Source: Burkholderia territorii | GTDB taxonomy: Bacteria > Pseudomonadota > Gammaproteobacteria > Burkholderiales > Burkholderiaceae | Reading direction: 5' to 3' | NCBI RefSeq assembly: GCF_902833055.1 | Contig: NZ_CADFEJ010000003.1 | Coordinates: 62,001 to 126,000, forward strand | Length of the DNA stretch: 64,000 nt | Part shown: one piece after another, positions 35,958 through 44,358 of the stretch | Numbering within the stretch: the stretch's first letter is position 1 | Layout: each line of letters starts with the position of its first letter | Position numbers and translations under genes: made by a program | Notes under the pieces: model-generated | What the model was told of the DNA's origin: nothing | The model's database searches: none | What the model saw: the letters and a program-made list of their open reading frames with translations, nothing else

Positions 35958-36206
35958 AATGCGGACGCCGATGTCACGGCTGCCGCGGATCGCGTGCGGT
36001 AACATGCAATCCGGTCCGGCGCGACGCCGGGCCAGCGGCGCGGGTTGGCTGAAGTGGCTTGATGGCGTCGCGGCGTGCCGTCGTTCGCCGGCCTGCATCT
36101 GCCGGGGCGCGGTTCGCGCCGCGCGCGGAATCGATTACGCACGAAATGCCCGGCGGCTCGCATCATGCGTCGCATGAACGGTCGGGCCGCGTCACGGAGA
36201 AAACCG

Positions 36207-36542
36207 ATGAAGAAAACGATCGCGATGATCGTTGCGCTCGTTGCAAGCGCAACCTTTGCAGGATGTGCGGACATGAATGTGAAGCATCCGAACGCCACCG
36301 CCGGCGGCGCGGTCATGGATCCGGCGCCGTCGGGCACCGCGGCTGCGTGCAAGGCGGACGCCGCCCCGGACGACGCGCTGATCGGCAGGACCGAGGCCGA
36401 CGCGGCCGCGCTGCTCGACGGCTGCCTGTGGCGCGTGCTGGAGCGCGACGGCAAGTCGTTGCCGGGCACGATGGATTACCGCGCGGAGCGCCGCGATCTC
36501 GGCATTCGCGACGGCAAGGTGATCTGGGTGCGGCGCGGGTGA
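36207..36542 (+). CDS. I78-family peptidase-inhibitor lipoprotein
   Basis: This 111-aa exported protein has a signal sequence ending ATFAGC, an acceptable lipobox, with Cys at residue 20, so it is probably a lipoprotein. The C-terminal 65 residues match the I78 elastase/subtilisin-inhibitor family: an IGRTEADAAALL helix, then PGTMDYRAERR, where MDYR is the family hallmark, and the closing strand DGKVIWVRRG. The ATG has GGAGA 6 bases upstream. It may protect envelope proteins from secreted proteases. It stands alone, facing the transglycosylase gene. Confidence 0.82.
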   Translation: MKKTIAMIVALVASATFAGCADMNVKHPNATAGGAVMDPAPSGTAAACKADAAPDDALIGRTEADAAALLDGCLWRVLERDGKSLPGTMDYRAERRDLGIRDGKVIWVRRG

Positions 36543-36563
36543 TGCGGCAGGCCGGCGCGTGCG

Positions 36564-37817
36564 TTACTTCGAGATGTACCAGAGCGCGTCGGTGCTGACG
36601 CGCGCTGCCGGCTTCGTCGTCGCGGGCGCCTGAGGCGTCGCGACGGGGGCCGGTGTGTTCGACGTCACTGCGGTCGGCCACGTCGCTGGCGTCGAGGACG
36701 TGGCGGACGCCGGCGAGGAGTTTGCCGTACTCGCGGTCGTCGCCGAACCGGACGTCGACGCCGTATCGATGTACCAGAGCGCATCGGACGACGTGGTGCG
36801 CTTGGCCGACGCATTGGCACCGTGCTTCGCCGTCGGCGCTGCGGCAGCCGTTGCGGCCGTTGCCGCCGCCCCCGAACGCTGCGTTCCCGCTGTCGTTCCC
36901 GTTCCACCCTGTGCTGTCGCTGCCGCCGCCGCACCAGCGCCGCGCTGCGCGCGCGCCTCGAACGGCCCGAGCTGGAAGATTAACGTTTGCGCGGGACGCG
37001 TCAGAACGGCATACGGGAACTGCAGTTCCCACGACATCAGCACGCGTCCCGACGACGTCTCGGTGAAGATCGCCGGCACATGCTTCATGTCGCTGAACTG
37101 CACGTAGATTCGTGCCCCGTCGTCGAACACCTGGGTCGGCTTCGCCTGGTCGGCGCCGGTGACCGTCCAGCCGAAGTTGTACGTGCCGGCCGGGCCGGCG
37201 GGCCCGCCTTGCGGCTGCGGGGGCGGGGCGGCCGGCGCGAGCGTGCGGGCACGCGCGACCGGCGGTGCCGACACGCTCAGGCTCGCGAACGGGTTGTACG
37301 GCTGCACCTGCTGCGGCGGCGTGAAGGAGGGGGGCAGGATGGGCATGGGAGTATCCGGCGAATCCGGCATGGTCCGGATTGCATCATAGACCTTGCGCGC
37401 ATACGCGAGGCGCTTGTCGGGCGACGCGGCGTTGTACGCGCCGATCGCGTTCCAGTTGGCACCGAGCTGGCGGATGTTCTGCGACAGGATCCACGCGCCG
37501 ACATACGCGTTGGTGCATGCATCGAACAGGCTTTCCCGCGTGATGCCTTCGCGCGCGAGCGTCGGCAGCCAGGTGCTGTTGATCTGCATCAGCCCGATGT
37601 CGACGGTGCCGTTCGTGTTGGTGTTGACGGCGTTCGGATTCATTCCCGATTCGACCTGCGCGATGCCGCGCAGCAGGCTCACGCTCACCTTCTGGAACGT
37701 GGCTGCGTCGTCGAGACAGTCCGCTTGAGCGAATCCGTGCAGCGCGCACGACAGCGCGATCGTCGCGGCGATCTTCGGCGTGGCGTGGCTGATCGAACGG
37801 GCAGTCTGACGCGGCAT
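36564..37817 (-). CDS. Lytic transglycosylase with VirB9-like C-terminal domain
   Basis: This 417-aa exported protein has a signal peptide (cleavage near GFAQA, residue 32), then a compact SLT/IagB-type transglycosylase domain (about 33-150) with the catalytic Glu in AQVESGMNP, the GLMQINSTW motif and NWNAIGAYN. After a Pro-rich linker, residues about 205-290 (with QVFDDGARIYVQF and VPAIF) resemble the C-terminal beta domain of VirB9/TrbG/CagX. The tail is a long Ala/Thr-rich stretch carrying two copies of DALWYI (near 347 and at the extreme C-terminus). No other type IV secretion gene is close. The two-domain union is unusual. Confidence 0.8.
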   Translation of the reverse strand: MPRQTARSISHATPKIAATIALSCALHGFAQADCLDDAATFQKVSVSLLRGIAQVESGMNPNAVNTNTNGTVDIGLMQINSTWLPTLAREGITRESLFDACTNAYVGAWILSQNIRQLGANWNAIGAYNAASPDKRLAYARKVYDAIRTMPDSPDTPMPILPPSFTPPQQVQPYNPFASLSVSAPPVARARTLAPAAPPPQPQGGPAGPAGTYNFGWTVTGADQAKPTQVFDDGARIYVQFSDMKHVPAIFTETSSGRVLMSWELQFPYAVLTRPAQTLIFQLGPFEARAQRGAGAAAAATAQGGTGTTAGTQRSGAAATAATAAAAPTAKHGANASAKRTTSSDALWYIDTASTSGSATTASTANSSPASATSSTPATWPTAVTSNTPAPVATPQAPATTKPAARVSTDALWYISK

Positions 37818-38124
37818 GGCAGGTTGGGGCGGAATCCGGCCGCCCGGTGCAAGGAAATTACGCAGACGCGAAGTGTGCCATAGCGCGCAGTCAAATGGCT
37901 CGCGTCAAACTTTCCTTTGCATTTGCCCGCGCATGTGTCGGGCCTTTCCGTTGGCGCAGGTATCGATGCGCGACGGGACGGAATCGGTAAAAAAGACTGC
38001 AATCGTGCGCGTGCCGGCGGGCGATCGCGGTCGCAATCCTGACGCGTCGCGTCATGTGCGGTGAAGGCGGCAGTGAATGATGCGGCGACGCGGAATGACG
38101 GGCGGCGCATCGGGCCGTGCGCGC
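37818..38124. other. Intergenic stretch without a recognisable gene
   Basis: No coding frame here has family resemblance or a ribosome-binding site. It includes the promoter side of the transglycosylase gene (reading left) and the downstream side of the porin gene. A run of A residues near 37990-37995 is the only low-GC spot. Confidence 0.4.
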
Positions 38125-38157
38125 AGTGAAAACGAAGACGGCGGCCGCAGCCGCCGT
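38125..38157 (-). terminator. Rho-independent terminator of the porin gene
   Basis: On the minus strand, ACGGCGGC, loop TGCG and GCCGCCGT form a perfect 8-bp stem (38138-38157), followed by CTTCGTTTTCACT, a T-rich tail. It lies 77 bases past the porin stop codon and is the best terminator in the window. Confidence 0.65.
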
Positions 38158-38234
38158 GTCGGTGAATCGTCGATCCCCGAATCCGGAGTCGAGCGACCGG
38201 CCGCACGCTGCCGCGCGCAGCCGGCCGTCATCGA

Positions 38235-39395
38235 TCAGAAGCGGTGGCGCAGGCCGAGGTTGACCATCGTCTGCGAACTCGTGCCCGCATAGCCATACGA
38301 ACCGATCGACGCCTGCGCGTCCATCGACCCGCCGTTGCCGTCGCCCGTGCGGCCGCTTGCATGCTGGTACGCGGCGGTCAGGTACACGTCGGTGCGCTTC
38401 GACAGGTTGTAGTCCGCGCCGGCCGACACCTGGTGATAGGTCGCCGACGTATCGCCGCCCGAGCGCGTGTAGCTGTAGCCGACGCCGACGAGCAGCGCAT
38501 TGGTCGCCTGATAGTTCACGAAGCCCTGGCCGGTGTTGTAGTGCTCGTTCGAGTTGAACACCGAGCTCGCGTCGCGGCGGTACTGCGCGTTGCTGTAGCC
38601 GAGGCCGAACGTGAACGGGCCGGCGACGTACTGGCCCGCGATGCGGGCGATGCCGATCGAGTGCGCACTCGCGTAACCGTTGTTGATCGGGCCGTCGAAG
38701 GTGCCGTCCGACGAGCTCGTCCAGCCGGTGCGCAGCCCGTTCGATGCGGGGCTGTTGGTCGCGTAGAAGTAGCCGCCCGCGACGCTGAACGGGCCATTGT
38801 TGTACGACACCGCAGCGGAATACGACTGCGCGGCGCCGGTGCTGCCGGCGATGCCGCCGAACGAGTACATCGCCGAGAACTGCAGGCCCGAATACACGGC
38901 CGACGTGTATTTCACCGCGTTGTCGACGCGGAAGCTGTTGTCGTAGTTGTCGACGTCGCCCGGCGTTGCGAACACGCTGCCGAGATAGTTGTCGGCGGTG
39001 ATGCCCTGCACGAGGTCGACGAGCGGATCGTACTGGCGGCCGAACGTGAGCGTGCCGTAGCGGTCGCTCGTCAGCCCGACGAACGCCTGCCGGCCGAACA
39101 GGCGGTTGCCCTGGCCCTGCCGGCCGGTGCTCGGATCGAAGCCGTTCTCGAGCTGGAACAGCGCCTTCAGCCCGCCGCCGAGATCCTCGGTGCCTTTCAC
39201 GCCCCAGCGGCTGCCGGCGAGGTTGCCCGCGCTGCTGTTGCCGAGCATCCACGCGTTGTCCTTGCCCTGCGCATGATTCACGTAGGTGATCGACGTGTCG
39301 ATCACGCCATACAGCGTGACGCTCGACTGCGCGTGCGCGGCGGGAATGGCCGCGAACGATGCGAGCGAAATCAGCGAGAGGGTCGTGCGTTTCAT
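38235..39395 (-). CDS. Gram-negative general porin (OmpC/Bcp type)
   Basis: This 386-aa trimeric porin of the Burkholderia/Neisseria group has a signal peptide (KRTTLSLISLASFAAIPAAHA), then the standard first strand SSVTLYGVIDTSITYV, the SRWGVKGTEDLGGGLKA segment, the L3-loop region near FGRQYDPLVD and a C-terminal strand ending in RHRF with terminal Phe, the BAM signal. The start at 39395 has AAGGAGA just upstream; a 42-residue N-terminal extension is not plausible. It is a single-gene unit with its own terminator. Confidence 0.95.
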   Translation of the reverse strand: MKRTTLSLISLASFAAIPAAHAQSSVTLYGVIDTSITYVNHAQGKDNAWMLGNSSAGNLAGSRWGVKGTEDLGGGLKALFQLENGFDPSTGRQGQGNRLFGRQAFVGLTSDRYGTLTFGRQYDPLVDLVQGITADNYLGSVFATPGDVDNYDNSFRVDNAVKYTSAVYSGLQFSAMYSFGGIAGSTGAAQSYSAAVSYNNGPFSVAGGYFYATNSPASNGLRTGWTSSSDGTFDGPINNGYASAHSIGIARIAGQYVAGPFTFGLGYSNAQYRRDASSVFNSNEHYNTGQGFVNYQATNALLVGVGYSYTRSGGDTSATYHQVSAGADYNLSKRTDVYLTAAYQHASGRTGDGNGGSMDAQASIGSYGYAGTSSQTMVNLGLRHRF

Positions 39396-39853
39396 TTCAT
39401 CTCCTTGCGATTGGCTTGCTTTCTTGAACCGGAATGGCAGGAAGACTACCGAGCCGACGACGAACGGCAAAAATGAAATTCTCCGATGTGACCTAAAGCA
39501 GACAGGTGCGTGCTTCGGCAAGGTCCATTGAGAGATTCACATTATTGAGAATTGTGTATCAATCGATTTGCGTTTCAACGGGGAGCGATCGGCGTATTGC
39601 CGGATTCGTGATAATTCCGCGCTATTTTCGGTGGAAATTCGACGAGAACGCATTCGTCGCCGATTCATCAATTGATTATTTAATGAATTGAATCGCGTCG
39701 TGCGGGCCGGATGTGTTATTGCGCGCATCGCGTGTGCGAGCGCGATGCCGCGCGCTCGCGCCCAACCGCGCTCGCCGTCAGCGTCGATCGGCACAGGGTG
39801 CGAGAATGCGGCCTTCGGCCGGCACGCGTCGGGCCGCTCACCAGGGAACCCGC
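39396..39853. promoter_or_regulatory. AT-rich divergent promoter region with a 9-bp hairpin
   Basis: No gene is seen. The part at 39530-39700 is strongly AT-rich and should hold the promoters of the porin (leftward) and of the flavin-reductase-like gene (rightward). GCGAGCGCG (39736-39744) and CGCGCTCGC (39751-39759) form a perfect 9-bp stem with a 6-base loop about 95 bases before the rightward ATG, possibly a leader structure. Confidence 0.45.
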
Positions 39854-40447
39854 ATGGACAGTCACATCGCTCCGGTGGCGCTGCAGAAAGCCTACCGTCT
39901 TCTCAACCATGGCCCGACCGTGCTCGTGTCGGCCCGTCACGACGGCGTCGACAACGTGATGGCCGCCGCATGGGCCTGCGCGCTCGACTTCCTGCCGCCG
40001 AAACTGACGGTCGTGCTCGACAAGTCGGCGAAGACGCGCGAGCTCGTCGAGCGCAGCGGCACTTTCGTCATCCAGGTACCGACGGCCGCGCAATTGCAGC
40101 TCACGCATGCGGTTGGCAGCCACAGCCTTGCGGAGCGGCCGGACAAGCTGCGCGAAGCGGGCGTCACGCTGTTCGATGTCGAGGGCCACGACCTGCCGTT
40201 CGTCGCCGGCTGCTCGGGCTGGCTCGCATGCAAGCTGATTCCGGAGCCGCACAACCAGCAGACTTACGACCTGTTCATTGGCGAGGTGGTCGGCGCGTGG
40301 TCCGACACGCGCGTGTTCCGCGACGGCCACTGGTATTTCGAATCGGCCGATCCGGCGTTGCGCAGTCTGCACTACATCGCGGGCGGCAACTTCTATGCGA
40401 TCGGCGAATCGCTGCACGTGGATCCAGGGCAGCGGGATCCGCAGTAA
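39854..40447 (+). CDS. Flavin-reductase-like FMN-binding protein
   Basis: This 197-aa protein has the split-barrel flavin-reductase fold: TVLVSARHDGVDNVMAAAW at the N-terminus, LTVVLDKSAKTRELVERSG (flavin and phosphate contacts) and the GEVVGAW strand. Members reduce FMN with NAD(P)H or serve as partners of monooxygenases. The ATG at 39854 follows AGGG. It has no obvious pathway neighbour; a link with the monooxygenases at 13-19 kb cannot be claimed from position. Confidence 0.85.
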   Translation: MDSHIAPVALQKAYRLLNHGPTVLVSARHDGVDNVMAAAWACALDFLPPKLTVVLDKSAKTRELVERSGTFVIQVPTAAQLQLTHAVGSHSLAERPDKLREAGVTLFDVEGHDLPFVAGCSGWLACKLIPEPHNQQTYDLFIGEVVGAWSDTRVFRDGHWYFESADPALRSLHYIAGGNFYAIGESLHVDPGQRDPQ

Positions 40448-40586
40448 GTAAATGGCCGGCGGGCGGTTCCGATCGAGGGCGCGCGGCATGCGCACGTGCG
40501 CATGCCGCGCTGTACGTGTACGCTTCGGACTCGTGGGCACGCCCGCGCGTGCGGCATGGGGGCGCACGCATCGAACGGATCCAGGG

Positions 40587-41435
40587 ATGAACAAAGAAAT
40601 CGTTACGCCAGGCGGCGCGATTGTCGAGCCTGTGCGCATTCGCCGGTTCGCGGCAACGCTCGCCGCGCTGTCCGGCGTCGCGCTATTCGCCTCGCTCGCC
40701 GCGCTGCCGCCCGTCCATGCCGCCGAGTCGGCGAATCCCGCGCATGCGCTGCAAGCGTTCATCCGCGACACGTACGGTGGCTGGCGCGCGGACCGCAAGG
40801 GCTGGCAGGCAGGCGCCGATGACTTCATCTACACACCGTGCGGATCGTTGCGCGTCGCGACGACCGACGGCCCGCGCACGTTGCTCGCGATGTGCGGCGA
40901 GACCGAGGACGCCGTGCAGAACGGAACACCTGGAATGGACGACGACGTGACGACGGGTACGATCGACCTGTACGTGCTGAAGCCGTCGGCGGATGGCAGT
41001 CGACTCGAACCGGTGCTAAAGAAGACGGGCATCGCGTCCGGCGCGCGCGGCGAGCCGGGCACGATGCACATTCAGCGGCTCGGCCCACATTTGTTCGGTT
41101 TCGTGATCGGCGAAGCCGATTCACGCCAAGGCTACACGCAGCGCCTGCGCTCGATCTGGCTGCCGAATGGCGATGCGCTGGTACTGGCCGCGCCGCGCAT
41201 CAACGAGGCACTCGACAATGCAGCGTCGAACGACTGCGCAAGCAACCCGACCCGCTGTGAGGACCGCCGTTTCGAGATCGCACCCGATACGACCGACGCT
41301 GGCATCGCCTATCCGCTGATCGTGACCGAGACCGGAACGCGCGGCGGCCACGCGATTCATGTGCGCTACACGGTGAAGTTCGATGCGGCGCGCGGCCGCT
41401 ACATCGTGCCGAAGGCGTTGCGCGAAGGATACTGA
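40587..41435 (+). CDS. Exported protein of unknown function
   Basis: This 282-aa protein has an N-terminal signal (hydrophobic core about 21-40, cleavage near VHAAE). The remainder is soluble, with segments such as FIRDTYGGWRAD, DLYVLKPSADGSRLEPV and a Cys pair in NDCASNPTRCED. I do not recognise a family. It looks like a periplasmic protein that senses or binds something. The ATG at 40587 directly follows CCAGGG. It is probably monocistronic, 139 bases after the flavin-reductase-like gene. Confidence 0.7.
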   Translation: MNKEIVTPGGAIVEPVRIRRFAATLAALSGVALFASLAALPPVHAAESANPAHALQAFIRDTYGGWRADRKGWQAGADDFIYTPCGSLRVATTDGPRTLLAMCGETEDAVQNGTPGMDDDVTTGTIDLYVLKPSADGSRLEPVLKKTGIASGARGEPGTMHIQRLGPHLFGFVIGEADSRQGYTQRLRSIWLPNGDALVLAAPRINEALDNAASNDCASNPTRCEDRRFEIAPDTTDAGIAYPLIVTETGTRGGHAIHVRYTVKFDAARGRYIVPKALREGY

Positions 41436-41477
41436 TCCTTCACGTGCGGAAACGGGCGGCATGGCGCCGCCCGTGCA

Positions 41478-42407
41478 TCACACGTACAAATACCGCACGA
41501 GGTGAAAGAACACCGGCGCCGCGAAGCAGATCGAGTCGACGCGATCGAGCATCCCGCCGTGGCCCGCGATCATCGAGCCCCAGTCCTTGGTGCCGAGCGA
41601 GCGCTTCACGGCCGACAGCACGAGGCCGCCGACGAAGCCCGCGATCACGATCGCGAGCGAGATCCCGAACGCCGCACCGAAGCTGAACGGCGTCACGCGA
41701 TACAGCGACGCGCCGCACAGCGTCGCGAGCAGGCCGCCGCCGACGAAGCCCTCGACCGTCTTCGACGGCGACAGCCGCGGCGCGATCTTGCGGCGCCCGC
41801 ACAGCTTGCCGACCACGTACTGCAGCACGTCGCTGATCTGCACGACGAACAGGAAGAAGAACAGCAGCAGCGCGTTCTGCCCGGCGTAGCGCGGAATGTC
41901 GAGGATCAGCACGGCCGGCGCATGGCTCAACCCGTACACGCATACCATCAGCGCCCAGTTGATCTTCGCGTTGCGGCTCAGGAATTCGCGCGTGTCCTGC
42001 GTAAGTGCCGACACCAGCGACATCGCGAAGAACAGGTGCACCGGCACGAAGATCGAATACATCCCGTACCAGTTGATCGCCAGCAGCAGGTACTGCACCG
42101 GAATCGCGATGAAGAACGCGATGAAGAGCGTCGTGTGGTCGCTTGCGGTGGTCGGCGTGAGCGTGATGAACTCGCGCAGCGTCAGGTACGACAGCAGCGC
42201 GAATACCAGATACGTGACGTTGTTGCCGAGGCTGATCGCGATGACCATCACGGCGATCATCGCCCACCACGCGCGGATGCGCTGGTTCAGGTTGACAATG
42301 GTCGCGCTGGTGCCGCCGCTGCGCGCGCCGAGGATCGCGCCGATCACGGTCGCGAGCACCAGCACGCCGGTGACGCCTGCGACCAGTTCCCAGAAGAGAG
42401 TTCGCAT
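41478..42407 (-). CDS. Phosphatidate cytidylyltransferase (CdsA family)
   Basis: This 309-aa membrane enzyme makes CDP-diacylglycerol from phosphatidate and CTP. It has about eight transmembrane helices and the CdsA signature S-x2-KR-x4-KD...GHGG-x2-DR-x-D, present as SAVKRSLGTKDWGSMIAGHG followed by GMLDRVDS. It lies 36 bases after the acyltransferase gene on the same strand. With the acyltransferase and the divergent CDP-alcohol phosphatidyltransferase it forms a small phospholipid pathway that is probably an accessory copy, since the essential cdsA is normally elsewhere. Confidence 0.92.
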   Translation of the reverse strand: MRTLFWELVAGVTGVLVLATVIGAILGARSGGTSATIVNLNQRIRAWWAMIAVMVIAISLGNNVTYLVFALLSYLTLREFITLTPTTASDHTTLFIAFFIAIPVQYLLLAINWYGMYSIFVPVHLFFAMSLVSALTQDTREFLSRNAKINWALMVCVYGLSHAPAVLILDIPRYAGQNALLLFFFLFVVQISDVLQYVVGKLCGRRKIAPRLSPSKTVEGFVGGGLLATLCGASLYRVTPFSFGAAFGISLAIVIAGFVGGLVLSAVKRSLGTKDWGSMIAGHGGMLDRVDSICFAAPVFFHLVRYLYV

Positions 42408-42443
42408 GAAGAGGTCCGGAAAAGGAAGAGAAGGGCGCCGCGT

Positions 42444-43076
42444 TCAACCGGCCGGCCGCTGCGGCGGCGCGAGCGCGACGATCGCGTCGCGCATGCGGGC
42501 GAGGAAGGTCGGCTTGTCCTCGCCGGCGGCGAGCGCTTCGTTCGCTCCGAAGTGCACCTTGCAGATCAGCGGCACGGGCCAGATCGTGCCCTTCGGCATG
42601 ATGCGCTGCAGGTTCTCGAGGTAGACCGGCGCGAGCGCGACCTCCGGAAACTCGGTCGCGAGATGGAACAGGCCGCTCTTGAACGGCTGCGGCAAGACTT
42701 CGGCGCCGCGCGTGCCTTCGGGGAAGATGATGATCGAGTGCCCTTGCCGGAGTGCATCGCGCACCGGGTCCAACGGGTCGCCGCCGCTTTCGCGGTGACG
42801 GTCGATCAGCACGACGTTCAGCAGCTTCTGCGCGATGTGGCGCTTCACGTTGCTGCTGTCCCAGTAGTCGCGCGCGGCGACGGGCCGCACGACCGCGCGC
42901 ACGTCGCGCGGCAGCGCGGCGAGGATCGCGAGCGTGTCGATATGGCTCGTATGGTTCGAGAAGTAGATCTTCTGTGTCGGGGAGGGCGGTGCCTGATGCC
43001 AGACCGGATACGCACCGGCGACGAGCCGCACGATCGACAGCAGGAAGTCGCGCTGCCACACGTTCAGGATGTTCAT
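42444..43076 (-). CDS. 1-acylglycerol-3-phosphate acyltransferase (PlsC family)
   Basis: This 210-aa enzyme has the HxxxxD catalytic motif in SNHTSHIDTL and the FPEGTR substrate motif, plus a membrane-associated N-terminus. It acylates lysophosphatidate to phosphatidate, feeding the CdsA-type enzyme encoded next. The start at 43076 (NILNVWQRD) is chosen because AGGAGG lies upstream; a frame open to 43175 has no RBS and reads as low-quality sequence. Confidence 0.9.
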   Translation of the reverse strand: MNILNVWQRDFLLSIVRLVAGAYPVWHQAPPSPTQKIYFSNHTSHIDTLAILAALPRDVRAVVRPVAARDYWDSSNVKRHIAQKLLNVVLIDRHRESGGDPLDPVRDALRQGHSIIIFPEGTRGAEVLPQPFKSGLFHLATEFPEVALAPVYLENLQRIMPKGTIWPVPLICKVHFGANEALAAGEDKPTFLARMRDAIVALAPPQRPAG

Positions 43077-43529
43077 CGGCGTCGCGCCTCCTGCACGCAT
43101 GCCCGCGCAACCGCGCATGCGCGGCGGACGGAATCCCGGAATGCCGGCGCGGCAGAATGCGCACCGGACGGCCATTGTTTAAGTTCTTTCAAATTCGTGG
43201 CTGCCTGTCGCAGGGCCGCGATAATCGGACGATGCGCCGACGGTGTTGCGTCGCGGCGAATGCGCCGTTCGACGGCGTGATAATCGGCTGTTGCACGAGC
43301 GCCCGGTCACAGTTCGAATGAATTGCTGCGCTCGCGGGCCAGCGGATTATCGCGAGTTTCCGTCGAAAACGCCAGATTGCCCGGCACCGCCGGCGCGGGG
43401 CGCGGCTTGACGCACGGGCGACCGCTCGGCGACGATTACGCCCACCCGTTGCACGCCGCTGCCGATGGGTGCGCGGCCCGGGGCGGGGCTGCCGCAAACG
43501 TGTCCGAACGTGAATAAACCAATAAAACG
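43077..43529. promoter_or_regulatory. Divergent promoter region with three GATAATC motifs
   Basis: No gene lies in these 453 bases between divergently transcribed phospholipid genes. GATAATCGG occurs at 43220-43228 and again at 43279-43287. An inverted copy of the core, GATTATC, is at 43345-43351, where the flank also matches (CGCGATAATC on the other strand). The spacing is 59 and 66 bases. This looks like a repeated operator for both directions. Confidence 0.4.
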
Positions 43530-44135
43530 ATGAGCCTCTACGCACTCAAACCGAAATTCCAGAACCGTCTGCGCCCGTTCGCGGATTCGCTCGCCGAACG
43601 CGGCGTCACGGCCAACCAGGTCACGCTGTTCGCGGCCGGCGGCTCGATCGTCGTCGGCGCGCTCGCCGGGCTTGGCGTGTTCGCCCGCGTGCTGTTCCTG
43701 CTGATTCCGATCTGGCTGTTCGTGCGGATGGCGCTCAACGCGATCGACGGCATGCTCGCCCGCGAGCACGGGCAGAAGAGCACGCTGGGCGCGTACCTGA
43801 ACGAGCTCGGCGACGTCGTATCCGACGTCGCGCTCGTGCTGCCGTTCCTCGCGGTCGCCGCGTTCGCTCAGGCGGACGTCTGGCTGTTCGCGCTGACGGC
43901 GGTCATCGTCGAATGCGCGGGGCTGATCGGCCCGCTCGCCGGTGCGACGCGCCGCTACGACGGCCCGTTCGGCAAGAGCGACCGCGCGCTCGCGCTCGGC
44001 GCGTTCGCGCTGTGGATCGGCGTCGGTCTGCCGGTCGGCAGCGTGGCGGTGTGGCTGTGGCGCGTGCTGATCGTGCTGTCGATCGTGACGGTGGTGCGGC
44101 GCGTGCAGGCCGGCGTCGCCGAAGCGGGCGGCTAA
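43530..44135 (+). CDS. CDP-alcohol phosphatidyltransferase
   Basis: This 201-aa integral membrane enzyme has the full family signature D-G-x2-A-R-x8-G-x3-D-x3-D, visible from DGMLAREHGQKSTLGAYLNE on to LGDVVSD. It transfers a phosphatidyl group from CDP-diacylglycerol to an alcohol; inositol, glycerol phosphate or another acceptor cannot be told apart here. About six transmembrane helices. Divergent from the acyltransferase and CdsA genes, which supply its substrate. Confidence 0.9.
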   Translation: MSLYALKPKFQNRLRPFADSLAERGVTANQVTLFAAGGSIVVGALAGLGVFARVLFLLIPIWLFVRMALNAIDGMLAREHGQKSTLGAYLNELGDVVSDVALVLPFLAVAAFAQADVWLFALTAVIVECAGLIGPLAGATRRYDGPFGKSDRALALGAFALWIGVGLPVGSVAVWLWRVLIVLSIVTVVRRVQAGVAEAGG

Positions 44136-44212
44136 CGGCCGCAGAAGGACGGGCAGGACCGGCGCCGGAGGGCGGCGCCGCATGATTCGAACGACGAAAC
44201 GAGAGAGATGGC

Positions 44213-44290
44213 GTGAGCGCGCGCACGGCCCGCGCGGCCGACTTCGTCACGTACGACGGCGACACGCTGTTCTATCGGCATGGCGATCGC
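44213..44290 (+). pseudogene. Stump of an alpha/beta-hydrolase (hydrolase-methyltransferase) gene
   Basis: A GTG at 44213 after GAGAGATGGC opens a frame reading ADFVTYDGDTLFYRHGD. This matches the usual N-terminus (TxDGxxLFYRHW) of the alpha/beta-hydrolase or bifunctional hydrolase/methyltransferase proteins that commonly follow CDP-alcohol phosphatidyltransferase genes. After about 25 codons the resemblance stops, the frame continues as unrelated Arg/Ala-rich sequence, and the minus-strand diguanylate cyclase gene ends at 44359. The simplest reading is a deletion that removed almost the whole gene. Confidence 0.5.
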
Positions 44291-44358
44291 GCTGCCGCGG
44301 CCCGGTTAGCCATCCGCGACCGGCACGGGCGGCCGGCGGGCCGCGGTGGCCAAGCCTG

